Shown piece by piece: positions 16,798 to 24,348 of a stretch of 64,000 nucleotides of DNA (positions are counted from its first letter, which is position 1; every line of letters starts with the position of its first letter). Origin of the DNA: Nocardioidaceae bacterium (GTDB taxonomy: Bacteria > Actinomycetota > Actinomycetes > Propionibacteriales > Nocardioidaceae). The translations under genes and the position numbers were made by a program. The notes beneath the pieces are model-generated. The model was not told the DNA's origin and made no database searches. It was given only the letters and a program-made list of their open reading frames with translations. The DNA lies in contig JAICRS010000001.1 of NCBI GenBank assembly GCA_025966335.1, positions 1 to 64,000 on the forward strand, given 5' to 3'.

Positions 16798-17349
16798 ATG
16801 CCGGCTCGACATCTGCTCATCGTCTCCGCCACCCGCGCCGAAGCAGCACATGTGCCGGCCGGGTTACCGGTAGTGGTCACCGGTCTCGGCAAGACCGCGG
16901 CGGCGACCGCGACCGCTCAGGCACTTGGGCGAATGGACCGGAACGGGCTGACGGTGGTCAACATCGGCACCGCGGGCGCGCTCCGCGAGGAGCTGGACGG
17001 GATCCACTTGCCGGGCACCGTGCTCAACCACGACATCAACGCGGCTGCGATCCGCGCGCTCGGCTACGACCCTCAGGAGCGGCTCACCGTCGACGACGGT
17101 GACGACACCGTGCTCGCCACCGGCGACGTCTTCGTGACCGACCCGGTCGTGCGTGATGCGCTCGCAGAACGTGCCGACCTGGTCGACATGGAGGGTTACG
17201 CCGTCGTCTACGCGTGCCGGCACTACGACGTCCCGGTCCGGCTGGTCAAGCACGTCTCGGACGGCGCGGACGAGACCGCGTTCGACTGGCCGTCGGTGGT
17301 GGCTGCCAGCGCGCGGGCGTTGGGGGAGTGGCTGCGGCTCAACGTGTGA
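16798..17349 (+). CDS. Nucleoside phosphorylase/nucleosidase-like protein
   Basis: 183 residues, short for the MTA/SAH nucleosidase-purine phosphorylase superfamily. Recognisable pieces are VVTGLGKTAAA, TVVNIGTAGALR, LATGDVFVTD, then ADLVDMEGYAVVYAC (the Met-Glu typical of ribose binding) and VRLVKHVSDGADETAFDW (the catalytic Asp region). It probably cleaves an N-glycosidic bond of a purine or futalosine-like substrate; which one is unclear. The start at the ATG at 16798 is supported by a TAGGCT -10 box (16785-16790) 7 nt upstream, implying a leaderless mRNA divergent from the acidic-protein operon. Confidence 0.78.
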   Translation: MPARHLLIVSATRAEAAHVPAGLPVVVTGLGKTAAATATAQALGRMDRNGLTVVNIGTAGALREELDGIHLPGTVLNHDINAAAIRALGYDPQERLTVDDGDDTVLATGDVFVTDPVVRDALAERADLVDMEGYAVVYACRHYDVPVRLVKHVSDGADETAFDWPSVVAASARALGEWLRLNV

Positions 17350-17359
17350 GCCACGCGGG

Positions 17360-18055
17360 CTAACGACCCCGGCGTCGTCCGCTCGCACCGCTGCGGCCGG
17401 AGCGTGAGCCGGCTGGGCGTTCCGGCCGCCGCTGACGGACCTTGCTCCTCTGCGGCGTGGCGTCTTTCTGAGGCACGGCCGCGCCGGCGTCGCGTGAGCT
17501 GCGCTCGGTGCGGCCGCGGACGATCCCGATGAAGGTCTCGATCCGGGTGTCCGTGGCGTCGGTCGGCCAGGCGAGGCCGATCTGCGACTCCGGCGTGCTC
17601 GCGAGGGGGACCGCGACGACGTCCTTGCGGTTGTAGAGCCGGGCCACCGACTTCGGGACGATCACAATGCCGGTCCCCGCGGCGATCGTCTCGAACGCCT
17701 GCCTCATGGTGATGGCCGGCGGTTGCAGCAGGTGCTCGTCGGCGAGGTCGTCGAAGGTGACCTCGTCGAGCACGGTGGCCGGGTGGTCGAGGGGGACGAC
17801 CACGACCGGAACCTCGCGGTAGAGGGGGATCAGGTTGAGGCCGTCCCGCTCGACCGGCAGCCGGACGAAGCTCATGTCGGCCCGTCCGTCCTGGAGCACC
17901 GCGAGCTGGTCCTCCTCCTCGACCGGCAACAGCTCCAGCGGATCGTGGGGCATTCGCTGTGTCCAGGTCCGCGACCACTTGCCCGGTGTCACGCCCGGGA
18001 CGAAGGCGACTCGCAGCGGCGTACCCGTCTCGGGGAGGGCGGGACCATCGGTCAT
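17360..18055 (-). CDS. LysR-type substrate-binding domain protein without HTH
   Basis: 231 residues. PLRVAFVPGVTPGKWSRTW, then VLQDGRADMSFVRLPV, VVVVPLDHPA and GTGIVIVPKSVARL match the effector-binding domain of LysR regulators. There is no N-terminal winged helix: the ATG at 18055 is followed at once by the first beta strand. The last ~45 residues are strongly basic (RSKVRQRRPERPAGSRSG) and could contact nucleic acid. It may be a ligand-binding partner or a regulator with a replaced DNA-binding part. It is convergent with the nucleosidase gene, 10 nt between stops. Confidence 0.8.
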   Translation of the reverse strand: MTDGPALPETGTPLRVAFVPGVTPGKWSRTWTQRMPHDPLELLPVEEEDQLAVLQDGRADMSFVRLPVERDGLNLIPLYREVPVVVVPLDHPATVLDEVTFDDLADEHLLQPPAITMRQAFETIAAGTGIVIVPKSVARLYNRKDVVAVPLASTPESQIGLAWPTDATDTRIETFIGIVRGRTERSSRDAGAAVPQKDATPQRSKVRQRRPERPAGSRSGRSGASGRRRGR

Positions 18056-18220
18056 AGGGCTCACGGTAGTGCAGCCGGTTCGACGCGATGGCGCCGAGTT
18101 GCGTCGGTTTCGAGTAGCCCATCTGTGCACCGGCCTGAACCCATCATGTCTATGGGCACGCCGTCCGGCCCTGCTTAGCGTTGATCTAGTCGTTCTTCCG
18201 GTAGCCAGAGGAGGCCTCCG

Positions 18221-20362
18221 ATGAAGACACCCACCCGCTCGCCAAGGGCCGCGATCATCGGAGTGGCTGCTCTCGCGCTCCTCGCCCCGCTGACCGGTGT
18301 CGCGTCGAGCGCACCTCCCGCCACGGTGCAGCAGCGGCCCGGGCCCTCAGCCGGGATCGGGGATCCGTACTTCCCGCGGGACGGGAACCGCGGCTACAAC
18401 GTGAGGCACTACGGGCTGAACCTGCAGTACCGGCCGGCTTCGGACCGGCTCGCCGGCACTGCCGTGATCACCGCGCGCGCCCGGGCCCGTCTCACCCGGT
18501 TCAACCTCGACCTCGACGGGCTGCGGGTCCGTTCGGTCCGCGTGAACGGGCGGACGGCGACGTGGAGCCGCAGTCGCGGCGAGCTGCGCGTGAACCCGGC
18601 CGGGCGCGCGATCAGGAAGGGCACGCGGTTCCGCGCGGTGGTCCGCTACGCCGGGGTCCCGCAGACGATCAGCGATCCCCAGCTCGGCGACTCCGGTTTC
18701 ATCCACACCGACGACGGTGCGCTGGTCATCGGTCAGCCGCACGTCGCTGCCACGTGGTTCCCCGTCAACGACCACCCGATCGACAAGGCCGCCTACACGT
18801 TCCGGATCACGGTCCCGAACGGTCTGGAGGCGGTTGCGAACGGCGTGCTCCAGCAACGGCGGGTGCACGACACGACGACGACCTGGGTGTGGAAGGCGCG
18901 CGCCCCAATGGCGTCGTACCTCGCCACCGCCAACGTCGGAGAGTTCCGACTGCGCTCCTACCGTGAGAACGGCATCCGGTTCTGGGACGCGATCGACCCG
19001 GACCTGTTCGCTCCGGTGGCCCGACCGCGCACGGGCCAGCGGTTCGCCATCGCGGGGCAGGGCAATTCGGCGTACAAGCGGCTCGTCCGGACCATCGCCG
19101 TCCCCGCCGAAGGCGCGCAGCTGTCCTTCTGGGTCAAGCGCGACACGGAGCGCGGCTTCGACTTCATGCTGGTGGAGGCGCGTCCGGCCGGCACGAACGA
19201 CTGGACGACGCTGCGCGACCAGAACGGCCACACCACCCGCCGCACTGGCTTCGCGTGTGCGGATCTCGTGTTGCTCCACCCGTTCCTCCGGCACTACCTG
19301 ACGGTCGGTGAGCGGCGCTGTGCCACCCGCGGCTCCACCGGTCGCTGGTGGGCGGCCAGCGGTCGGAGCAAGGGTTACGAGCAGTGGACGGTGGACCTCT
19401 CCCGGTACGCCGGCCGCCGGGTCGAAGTCTCGATCAGCTACCTCACCGACTTCTTCATCGAGAACTACGGCCTGTTCGTCGACGACATCGAGGTGTCGAC
19501 GGGACGGGGCAGCACGTCGTTCGAGGACGACGGCACCCCGATGGATGGTTGGACCGTAGAAGATCCGCCGAAGGGCAGCCCGAACAGGCCAGCCGAGTGG
19601 GAGGTCGGAACCGTCGCGCAGGCACCACCACCGCGGGGGGAGGTCGCGACCGCGTCCTTCGCCCGGCAGGGCGAGATCCTCTCCTTCCTCGCGCGTCGGT
19701 TCGGTCCGTACCCGTTCACGGTAGCCGGAGGCATCGTGGACGACCGTCCGCTGCCCTTCGCCCTGGAGAACCAGACCCGACCCGTCTACGGATCCTTGTT
19801 CTTCGGCAACCAGCGAGATGCCGACCTAGTGGTCGTGCACGAGCTCGCGCACCAGTGGTTCGGCGACAGCCTTGCCGTGCGGCGGTGGAAGCACATCTGG
19901 CTGAACGAGGGCTTCGCGACGTACGCCGAGTGGTTGTGGCAGGAACGGGAGGGCATCATCACCGCCCAGCGGCAGTTTCGGAACCTCTCGTCCATCCCAC
20001 CGCGAGACCCGTTCTGGCATCTCGAGATCGGCGATCCGGGGCCGGACGCACTCTTCGACTTCCCGATCTACATGCGCGGCGCGATGACCTTGCACCGGCT
20101 GCGGCAGCGGGTCGGTGACGACGACTTCTTCCAGATACTGCGCCGCTGGCACCGGTCCCGGGCGGGCGGCAACGTCGCGACCGCCGGCTTCATCCGACTC
20201 GCCGAACGCATCTCGGGCCGGAACCTGGACCCGCTTTTCGACGCCTGGTTGTTCACGGCGAGCAAGCCGCGATCTGCTCGGCCGGGCGCGGTCGCGCGCC
20301 TCGGGGAGCGGTCGTCGCCGCTGCCTGGACTCGTCGTGCGGCATCCGGCGCGAGGCAGGTGA
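18221..20362 (+). CDS. Secreted M1-family zinc metallopeptidase with inserted domain
   Basis: 713 residues with a signal peptide (basic start, hydrophobic AAIIGVAALALLAPLTGVASS). The N-terminal beta domain (about 55-260) is typical of M1 aminopeptidases. A ~150-residue insert (about 265-420, SFWVKRDTERGFDFMLVEA to YGLFVDDIEV) resembles the jelly-roll accessory domain of secreted M6 immune-inhibitor proteases. The catalytic domain resumes with PLPFALENQTRP (a GAMEN-type motif), HELAHQWF with zinc ligands His540 and His544 and base Glu541, and the third ligand Glu563 in NEGFAT. The HEXXH-18-E spacing is exact. An AGAGGAGG ribosome-binding site precedes the ATG. Confidence 0.9.
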   Translation: MKTPTRSPRAAIIGVAALALLAPLTGVASSAPPATVQQRPGPSAGIGDPYFPRDGNRGYNVRHYGLNLQYRPASDRLAGTAVITARARARLTRFNLDLDGLRVRSVRVNGRTATWSRSRGELRVNPAGRAIRKGTRFRAVVRYAGVPQTISDPQLGDSGFIHTDDGALVIGQPHVAATWFPVNDHPIDKAAYTFRITVPNGLEAVANGVLQQRRVHDTTTTWVWKARAPMASYLATANVGEFRLRSYRENGIRFWDAIDPDLFAPVARPRTGQRFAIAGQGNSAYKRLVRTIAVPAEGAQLSFWVKRDTERGFDFMLVEARPAGTNDWTTLRDQNGHTTRRTGFACADLVLLHPFLRHYLTVGERRCATRGSTGRWWAASGRSKGYEQWTVDLSRYAGRRVEVSISYLTDFFIENYGLFVDDIEVSTGRGSTSFEDDGTPMDGWTVEDPPKGSPNRPAEWEVGTVAQAPPPRGEVATASFARQGEILSFLARRFGPYPFTVAGGIVDDRPLPFALENQTRPVYGSLFFGNQRDADLVVVHELAHQWFGDSLAVRRWKHIWLNEGFATYAEWLWQEREGIITAQRQFRNLSSIPPRDPFWHLEIGDPGPDALFDFPIYMRGAMTLHRLRQRVGDDDFFQILRRWHRSRAGGNVATAGFIRLAERISGRNLDPLFDAWLFTASKPRSARPGAVARLGERSSPLPGLVVRHPARGR

Positions 20363-20388
20363 GCCTTCCTCTGTCGACTTGGGCCACC

Positions 20389-20843
20389 ATGACTCAACCC
20401 ATCTTCGAGCTCAGCTACCAGGAGTGCGTGGAGCTGCTGTACACACCGAGGTCGTCGGCCGCGTCGCGGTCCACACCCGGCTCGGCACCCGGATCATTCC
20501 GGTCAACTACTCGATCGTCGACGATGCGATCGTGTGGCGCACGGCTCCCTACAGCGAGCTGGCGATACTTGGTCCAGGCGTGGAAGGGGCCTTCGAGATC
20601 GACCGCATCGACCATGACCTCCGCCAGGGATGGAGCGTCATCGCCCATGGGGTTCTCGAGGTCGTCGACGATCCGGAGGAGGTCGCCCGCATCCGCTGTG
20701 TGGAAGACCCGGCACCGTGGGCGGCCGGCCTGCGTCACCTGTACATGCGCCTGCGCTACAAGGACCTGACCCTCGCACTCATCCGGCGTTCAGTCGTCTG
20801 TGCGGCGTACCCGAGTCGCCGCCCGGCTGAGCATGAGCCGTGA
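20389..20843 (+). pseudogene. PPOX (FMN-binding split-barrel) protein, frameshifted
   Basis: Reading from the ATG at 20389 gives MTQPIFELSYQECVELL, a normal start for pyridoxamine-5'-phosphate-oxidase-like flavin proteins. The frame then turns to nonsense. From about 20443 the correct continuation (VVGRVAV, IIPVNYSIVDDAIVWRT, then GWSVIAHGVLEVV) lies in another frame and runs to the stop at 20843. Removing two bases from the TACACACC run near 20440 would join the halves into an ordinary ~150-residue protein. It is either a recent dinucleotide-repeat frameshift or a sequencing error. It lies 26 nt after the M1 peptidase gene. Confidence 0.75.
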
Positions 20844-20937
20844 CTGGCTGGTCAGGAACCAGTTCGCCGTCTTCATCGTGTCAGCGGGACTCCGCAACTT
20901 CGATCGGCGGGACACCCGTCGTCGAGTAGGCCAGCGC

Positions 20938-20982
20938 TGGCGTTCGGCATCACGTCTCGGCCGAGAATCTGAGGTCGCGCCA
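20938..20982. repeat. Degenerate stem-loop repeat, copy D
   Basis: CGGCATC (20945-20951) and CGAGAATCTGAGGTCG (20962-20977) align with the left-arm end, loop and right-arm start of copy C (CGGCATC, then CGAGAATCTGATGTCG at 45960-45975). The arms pair poorly here, so this is a decayed copy if it is one. Confidence 0.4.
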
Positions 20983-21055
20983 CCCTGGATGAACCGAAGG
21001 GGCACCACCGGCGACGCCACCCGGCAAGCAGGAGCTTGTTCTGCCGGGCTCGCCA

Positions 21056-21107
21056 GTCAGTCGCAACGGCACCGAAATCTCGAGCGCAGGGTGCCGTTGC
21101 GACTGAG
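21056..21107. repeat. Dispersed stem-loop repeat, copy B (perfect arms)
   Basis: CAGTCGCAACGGCACC (21058-21073) is a perfect reverse complement of GGTGCCGTTGCGACTG (21090-21105), with a 16-nt loop between them. It is the best-preserved copy. The loop resembles copies A and C when read on the opposite strand, so the element is inserted in the other orientation. Confidence 0.75.
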
Positions 21108-21254
21108 TCCGCTCCTGACGGGATCTAGGGCGTCGATTGTCCAGCCCGATTTATTCCCAAGAACGATCCGCAGAGTTGGTCCAGTCGATGAAGTGGCGGA
21201 AGCACCCGCCAGCCTCGCGGACCTCCGCGATCGGACCAACAGGAGAGTCGAATC

Positions 21255-23522
21255 ATGACCCACCGCTCCCACCCGCCGGGCGTACACGCACCGCAGCGGA
21301 ACACGCATCGCAGGGGCCTCGCCAGCGGGCTGCTCCACTCCATGACGAAACACACGCGAGCGACCGCGGCGGTCCTCACCACGATCGGGCTTGTCGCGGC
21401 CGGGGCAACCGTCGCCACGGCGGATGTGACCACACCGAACCCGCAGACCCTGAAGGCGGTCGGGCCGGTCAGCCCCGAGCACGGGTTCCCGGTCTGGTAC
21501 GAGGACAGCAACGGGCTGCGGCTCGAGCAGTGCCTCGACACCACGAATCCCTACTGTGACCCGGCCTTCCTGATGGAAGAGATGCCGAACGGGCTGGAGC
21601 CGATCAGCTTCCCCGGCAACTGGCCGATGGAGTCCTTCTACCACCAGGTCGGCGCAGTGGTCGATGTCCCCAGTGGTGGCCTCGGCTATGTCGCGGCGCT
21701 CGAGGCGACCTTTGCCAACGAGGCCGTCCAGGAAGGCGACCAGGTGGTCTTCGGTCGCGTCCGCTTCGACCTCGATCTTCCCGGTGCCGGCACCTACAAG
21801 GTGACCCACCCCTACGGCGTGGACACCTTCAACGTCTCCGAGGCCGAAGCCGACGGTTTCCGCTACGTCGAGGACATCACCCCCGCGCCCGGCAACTTCG
21901 CGCTGGCGATGAAGTCGCGGATCAACCCGTTCCTCGTCCGTGAGGGCGGCATCATCACCGATGCCAACGGCAACAAGTACATCGGTGACCCCGCCGAGGA
22001 AACCCGGGTGACGGGCAGCCCGCTCGGCACCAACTACTTCAAGGTGGAGCTGCTCAACGCTGACGGCACCGCTACGGTGATCGGTGAGACGGACGTCTTC
22101 GGCCTCATGGGCAAGGTCTCCACGAACTCCGGCGTCAACGCCGGCAAGGCGATCCTCAACGACTCGGCCGCGGGCAAGTTCCTCGACGTCTTCGCGGGCA
22201 CCGACGCCGGTGACGTGATCACTGTGGAAGGCACCGGGTTCGAGAAGACCACCTTGCAGAGTGAGGCGGGAAGGTACTCCGCAAGGATCCCGTTGACCGG
22301 GACGGACACCCCGACCACGGTCAAGGTCACGAACGAGAGCGACGTCCCGGCGGCCTCGAAGACCATCACGGTCACCGACGAGGTGGTCGTCTCGGGCGCG
22401 GTCTATGACACCGGAACCGACCTGCTCACCGTCACGGCCAGCTCCACCGACACGACCGAGCCGCCGGTGTTGACCCTGGATGGTCTCACCGGTACTGACG
22501 GAACCGCGGTCACCGTGGGCGCCGGCGGAACTGCCCAGGTGAGCCTGCAGGCTGCGCCGGTGAACGTGAAGGTCACCTCAACTGGCGGTGGTGCAGACAT
22601 GGCTCCCGTCACCATGTCGGGCGGCGCCGCTGCCGCACCACTACCGACGACGGCCGTCGCGGTTGCCAGCTCGAGCCAGGTCGACATGGGGGGAGCGGTC
22701 ACTCTGGACGGCAGCTCGTCGCAGAACGCCTCGACCTACGCCTGGGCCCAGACGGCGGGCGAGACGGTCGCGCTGACCGACGCCGACAAGGCTATGGCCA
22801 GCTTCACCGCACCGAGCACGCCAGGTGAGCTTACGTTCACGCTGACCGTCACGGACGCCGCCGGCGGAACCGTTACCAGTGCGCCGCTGGCAGTCACCGT
22901 GGTGGACCCGAACGCCGAGCCGCCGGTGACGGAGGAGCCGCCGCCGCCGTCGACCGACCCGGTCGCGGACGCCATCACGTCCCTGGAGAGCGCCATGGTG
23001 GGCGAGTCGGTGACGATCTCCGCCGTCGACAATCCGAACAACGCCTCTCTCATGTGGAGCGAAGCATCCGGAGCCGTCACGATCGCGGACCCCGCGGCCA
23101 AGTCGTTCACGTTCAAGATGCCGGACGTGACCCAGCCGCTGGTGTTCAACCTCACGGTCACCGGCGCCAGCGCTGACGGCATCACGCCGGGGGCGACCGC
23201 GACCGACAGTGTCACCGTGACTCCGAAGGTCGATGTGCTCACTGTCGACTCGGCGCAGTACAGGGCGGACAAGCGGGAGTGGCGGATCAGCGGCACGGCC
23301 AGCATCAGCACGGTCAACCAGGTCTCCGTCTACCTGCAGAAGACAAATGGCACCAGGACGCTGCTCGGCACCTCTCCGGTGTCCGCACCCATCGCACCGG
23401 CCACGGTCGGCGACTGGGGCATTCGGGTCCGAGGCGGCGCAACGTCGGTGGCCGGCGACACGCTGACGGTCGAGTCGTCCCGAGGCGGTGAGCTGACCGG
23501 AGTCACGATCAGCCGACGCTAG
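21255..23522 (+). CDS. Secreted protein with Ig/PKD-like repeats
   Basis: 755 residues. A long basic N-region precedes a hydrophobic signal core (AAVLTTIGLVAAGATVATA, about 38-57). A ~240-residue domain follows (GFPVWYEDSNGLRLEQC, YVAALEATFA, YKVTHPYGVDTFNV), which I have seen in other exported bacterial proteins but cannot name. Then come beta-rich modules, one clearly PKD-like (about 470-555, AVTLDGSSSQNASTYAW), a proline linker (EEPPPPSTDP) and two more Ig-like units. No LPXTG or transmembrane anchor is seen, so it is probably released or wall-associated. AGGAGAG lies 8 nt before the ATG; an alternative ATG at 21342 has no such site. A terminator follows. Confidence 0.82.
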   Translation: MTHRSHPPGVHAPQRNTHRRGLASGLLHSMTKHTRATAAVLTTIGLVAAGATVATADVTTPNPQTLKAVGPVSPEHGFPVWYEDSNGLRLEQCLDTTNPYCDPAFLMEEMPNGLEPISFPGNWPMESFYHQVGAVVDVPSGGLGYVAALEATFANEAVQEGDQVVFGRVRFDLDLPGAGTYKVTHPYGVDTFNVSEAEADGFRYVEDITPAPGNFALAMKSRINPFLVREGGIITDANGNKYIGDPAEETRVTGSPLGTNYFKVELLNADGTATVIGETDVFGLMGKVSTNSGVNAGKAILNDSAAGKFLDVFAGTDAGDVITVEGTGFEKTTLQSEAGRYSARIPLTGTDTPTTVKVTNESDVPAASKTITVTDEVVVSGAVYDTGTDLLTVTASSTDTTEPPVLTLDGLTGTDGTAVTVGAGGTAQVSLQAAPVNVKVTSTGGGADMAPVTMSGGAAAAPLPTTAVAVASSSQVDMGGAVTLDGSSSQNASTYAWAQTAGETVALTDADKAMASFTAPSTPGELTFTLTVTDAAGGTVTSAPLAVTVVDPNAEPPVTEEPPPPSTDPVADAITSLESAMVGESVTISAVDNPNNASLMWSEASGAVTIADPAAKSFTFKMPDVTQPLVFNLTVTGASADGITPGATATDSVTVTPKVDVLTVDSAQYRADKREWRISGTASISTVNQVSVYLQKTNGTRTLLGTSPVSAPIAPATVGDWGIRVRGGATSVAGDTLTVESSRGGELTGVTISRR

Positions 23523-23572
23523 GGCGCATCACCTGATCCCGGGAACGCAGATCCGGGATCACGAACCCAAGG

Positions 23573-23609
23573 ACACGACCACCCGGCCAATGCGGCCGGG
23601 TGGTCGTGT
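23573..23609 (+). terminator. Strong hairpin terminator after the secreted-protein gene
   Basis: A perfect 16-bp stem (23573-23588 with 23594-23609) carries an AATGC loop and is followed by GTTGTCTG. A smaller inverted repeat TGATCCCGG/CCGGGATCA (23534-23542, 23553-23561) sits between the stop codon and this stem. The stem can also serve the convergent cyclase gene. Confidence 0.8.
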
Positions 23610-23627
23610 GTTGTCTGTCGTGTCAGG

Positions 23628-24275
23628 TCAGGGGATGCTCGCGAAGGCTCGGACGGGGAACGTCGCCAGGCCGCGTACCTTCGGGGGAACCGCGGTGAAG
23701 CGCGCACCCGTGAGCGGCAGCTCCGACAGGCGCGTCAGGTGTTCGACGACGGGGATCCCGGCGGCGAGCAGGAGGCTGTGGGCCGGACGTTCACCGGTGC
23801 TGGTCCCGTCGATGTTCACCGAGTCGATGCCCACCAGCACGGCATCCCGGTCGATCAGAGCCAGGGCGCCGTCCTCGGTGAGGTGGGGATGCGCCGGGTC
23901 CCCGTAGTGCTCGCTGCCCCAGTGCCGGTCCCACCCGGTTCGGAGGAGTACGGCGCTGCCGCCCACCACGAGCCCGGAGAAGGCGGAGGGACCGATCGGT
24001 CCAGCGGCGTCGACGACGACGGCCGGAAGGTCCGCGCAGCTCTGCAGGGACAGGCCGGTGAGGTCGTATCCATCCCGGTACCGATGGGCGGGTGTGTCGA
24101 GGTAGGTGCCGGTGTTGGCGATCATCTCGATGCGGCCGATGGCGAATTCGGTGCCGGCGGCGTAGTGCTCGTGTGACGTATCAAAGCTCAGGTACTCGCC
24201 GATGTGGGGGCCGGGAAGGCCCGGATAGGTCACCATCTCGTGTTCGATGTAGTGGCTGAGATCGACGAGAGGCAT
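23628..24275 (-). CDS. Cyclase-family (kynurenine-formamidase-like) metal hydrolase
   Basis: 215 residues. MPLVDLSHYIEHEMVTYPG is a typical cyclase/KynB opening. The metal-binding motif, normally HxGTHxDxPxH, reads NTGTYLDTPAHRYRDG here, so the first two His are replaced while Asp and the last His remain. Later family elements are AVLLRTGWDRHWG and VGIDSVNIDG. The family hydrolyses amides such as N-formylkynurenine or cyclises polyketides; the altered motif makes the substrate and metal state uncertain. It is divergent from a class V aminotransferase gene, 73 nt between starts. Confidence 0.82.
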   Translation of the reverse strand: MPLVDLSHYIEHEMVTYPGLPGPHIGEYLSFDTSHEHYAAGTEFAIGRIEMIANTGTYLDTPAHRYRDGYDLTGLSLQSCADLPAVVVDAAGPIGPSAFSGLVVGGSAVLLRTGWDRHWGSEHYGDPAHPHLTEDGALALIDRDAVLVGIDSVNIDGTSTGERPAHSLLLAAGIPVVEHLTRLSELPLTGARFTAVPPKVRGLATFPVRAFASIP

Positions 24276-24348
24276 ACCCGCATCATGACAGAGGAGCAGA
24301 CTGATGGCGGTACCACGACCGCCCGCCCATACGACTGAGGGAACTGCC

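Larger units (their letters stand above)
20844..21254. other. Intergenic region with several inverted repeats
   Basis: 411 nt between the frameshifted PPOX gene and a secreted-protein gene, with no convincing ORF. It contains TGGTCAGGAACCAGTTC (20849-20865), a degenerate stem-loop repeat (about 20938-20982), a 7-bp inverted repeat CCCGGCA/TGCCGGG (21020-21026, 21042-21048) and stem-loop copy B (21056-21107). The ribosome-binding site AGGAGAG (21241-21247) serves the next gene. Confidence 0.6.

Noticed and set aside
20359..20388. GTG at 20359 overlapping the M1 peptidase stop as start of the PPOX gene
   Set aside because: The ATG at 20389 fits the conserved PPOX N-terminus better; the extra ten residues have no counterpart.
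20844..21254. A continuous open frame across this region as a small gene
   Set aside because: Its translation is Arg/Ser-rich without any motif, has no ribosome-binding site and runs through three inverted repeats.
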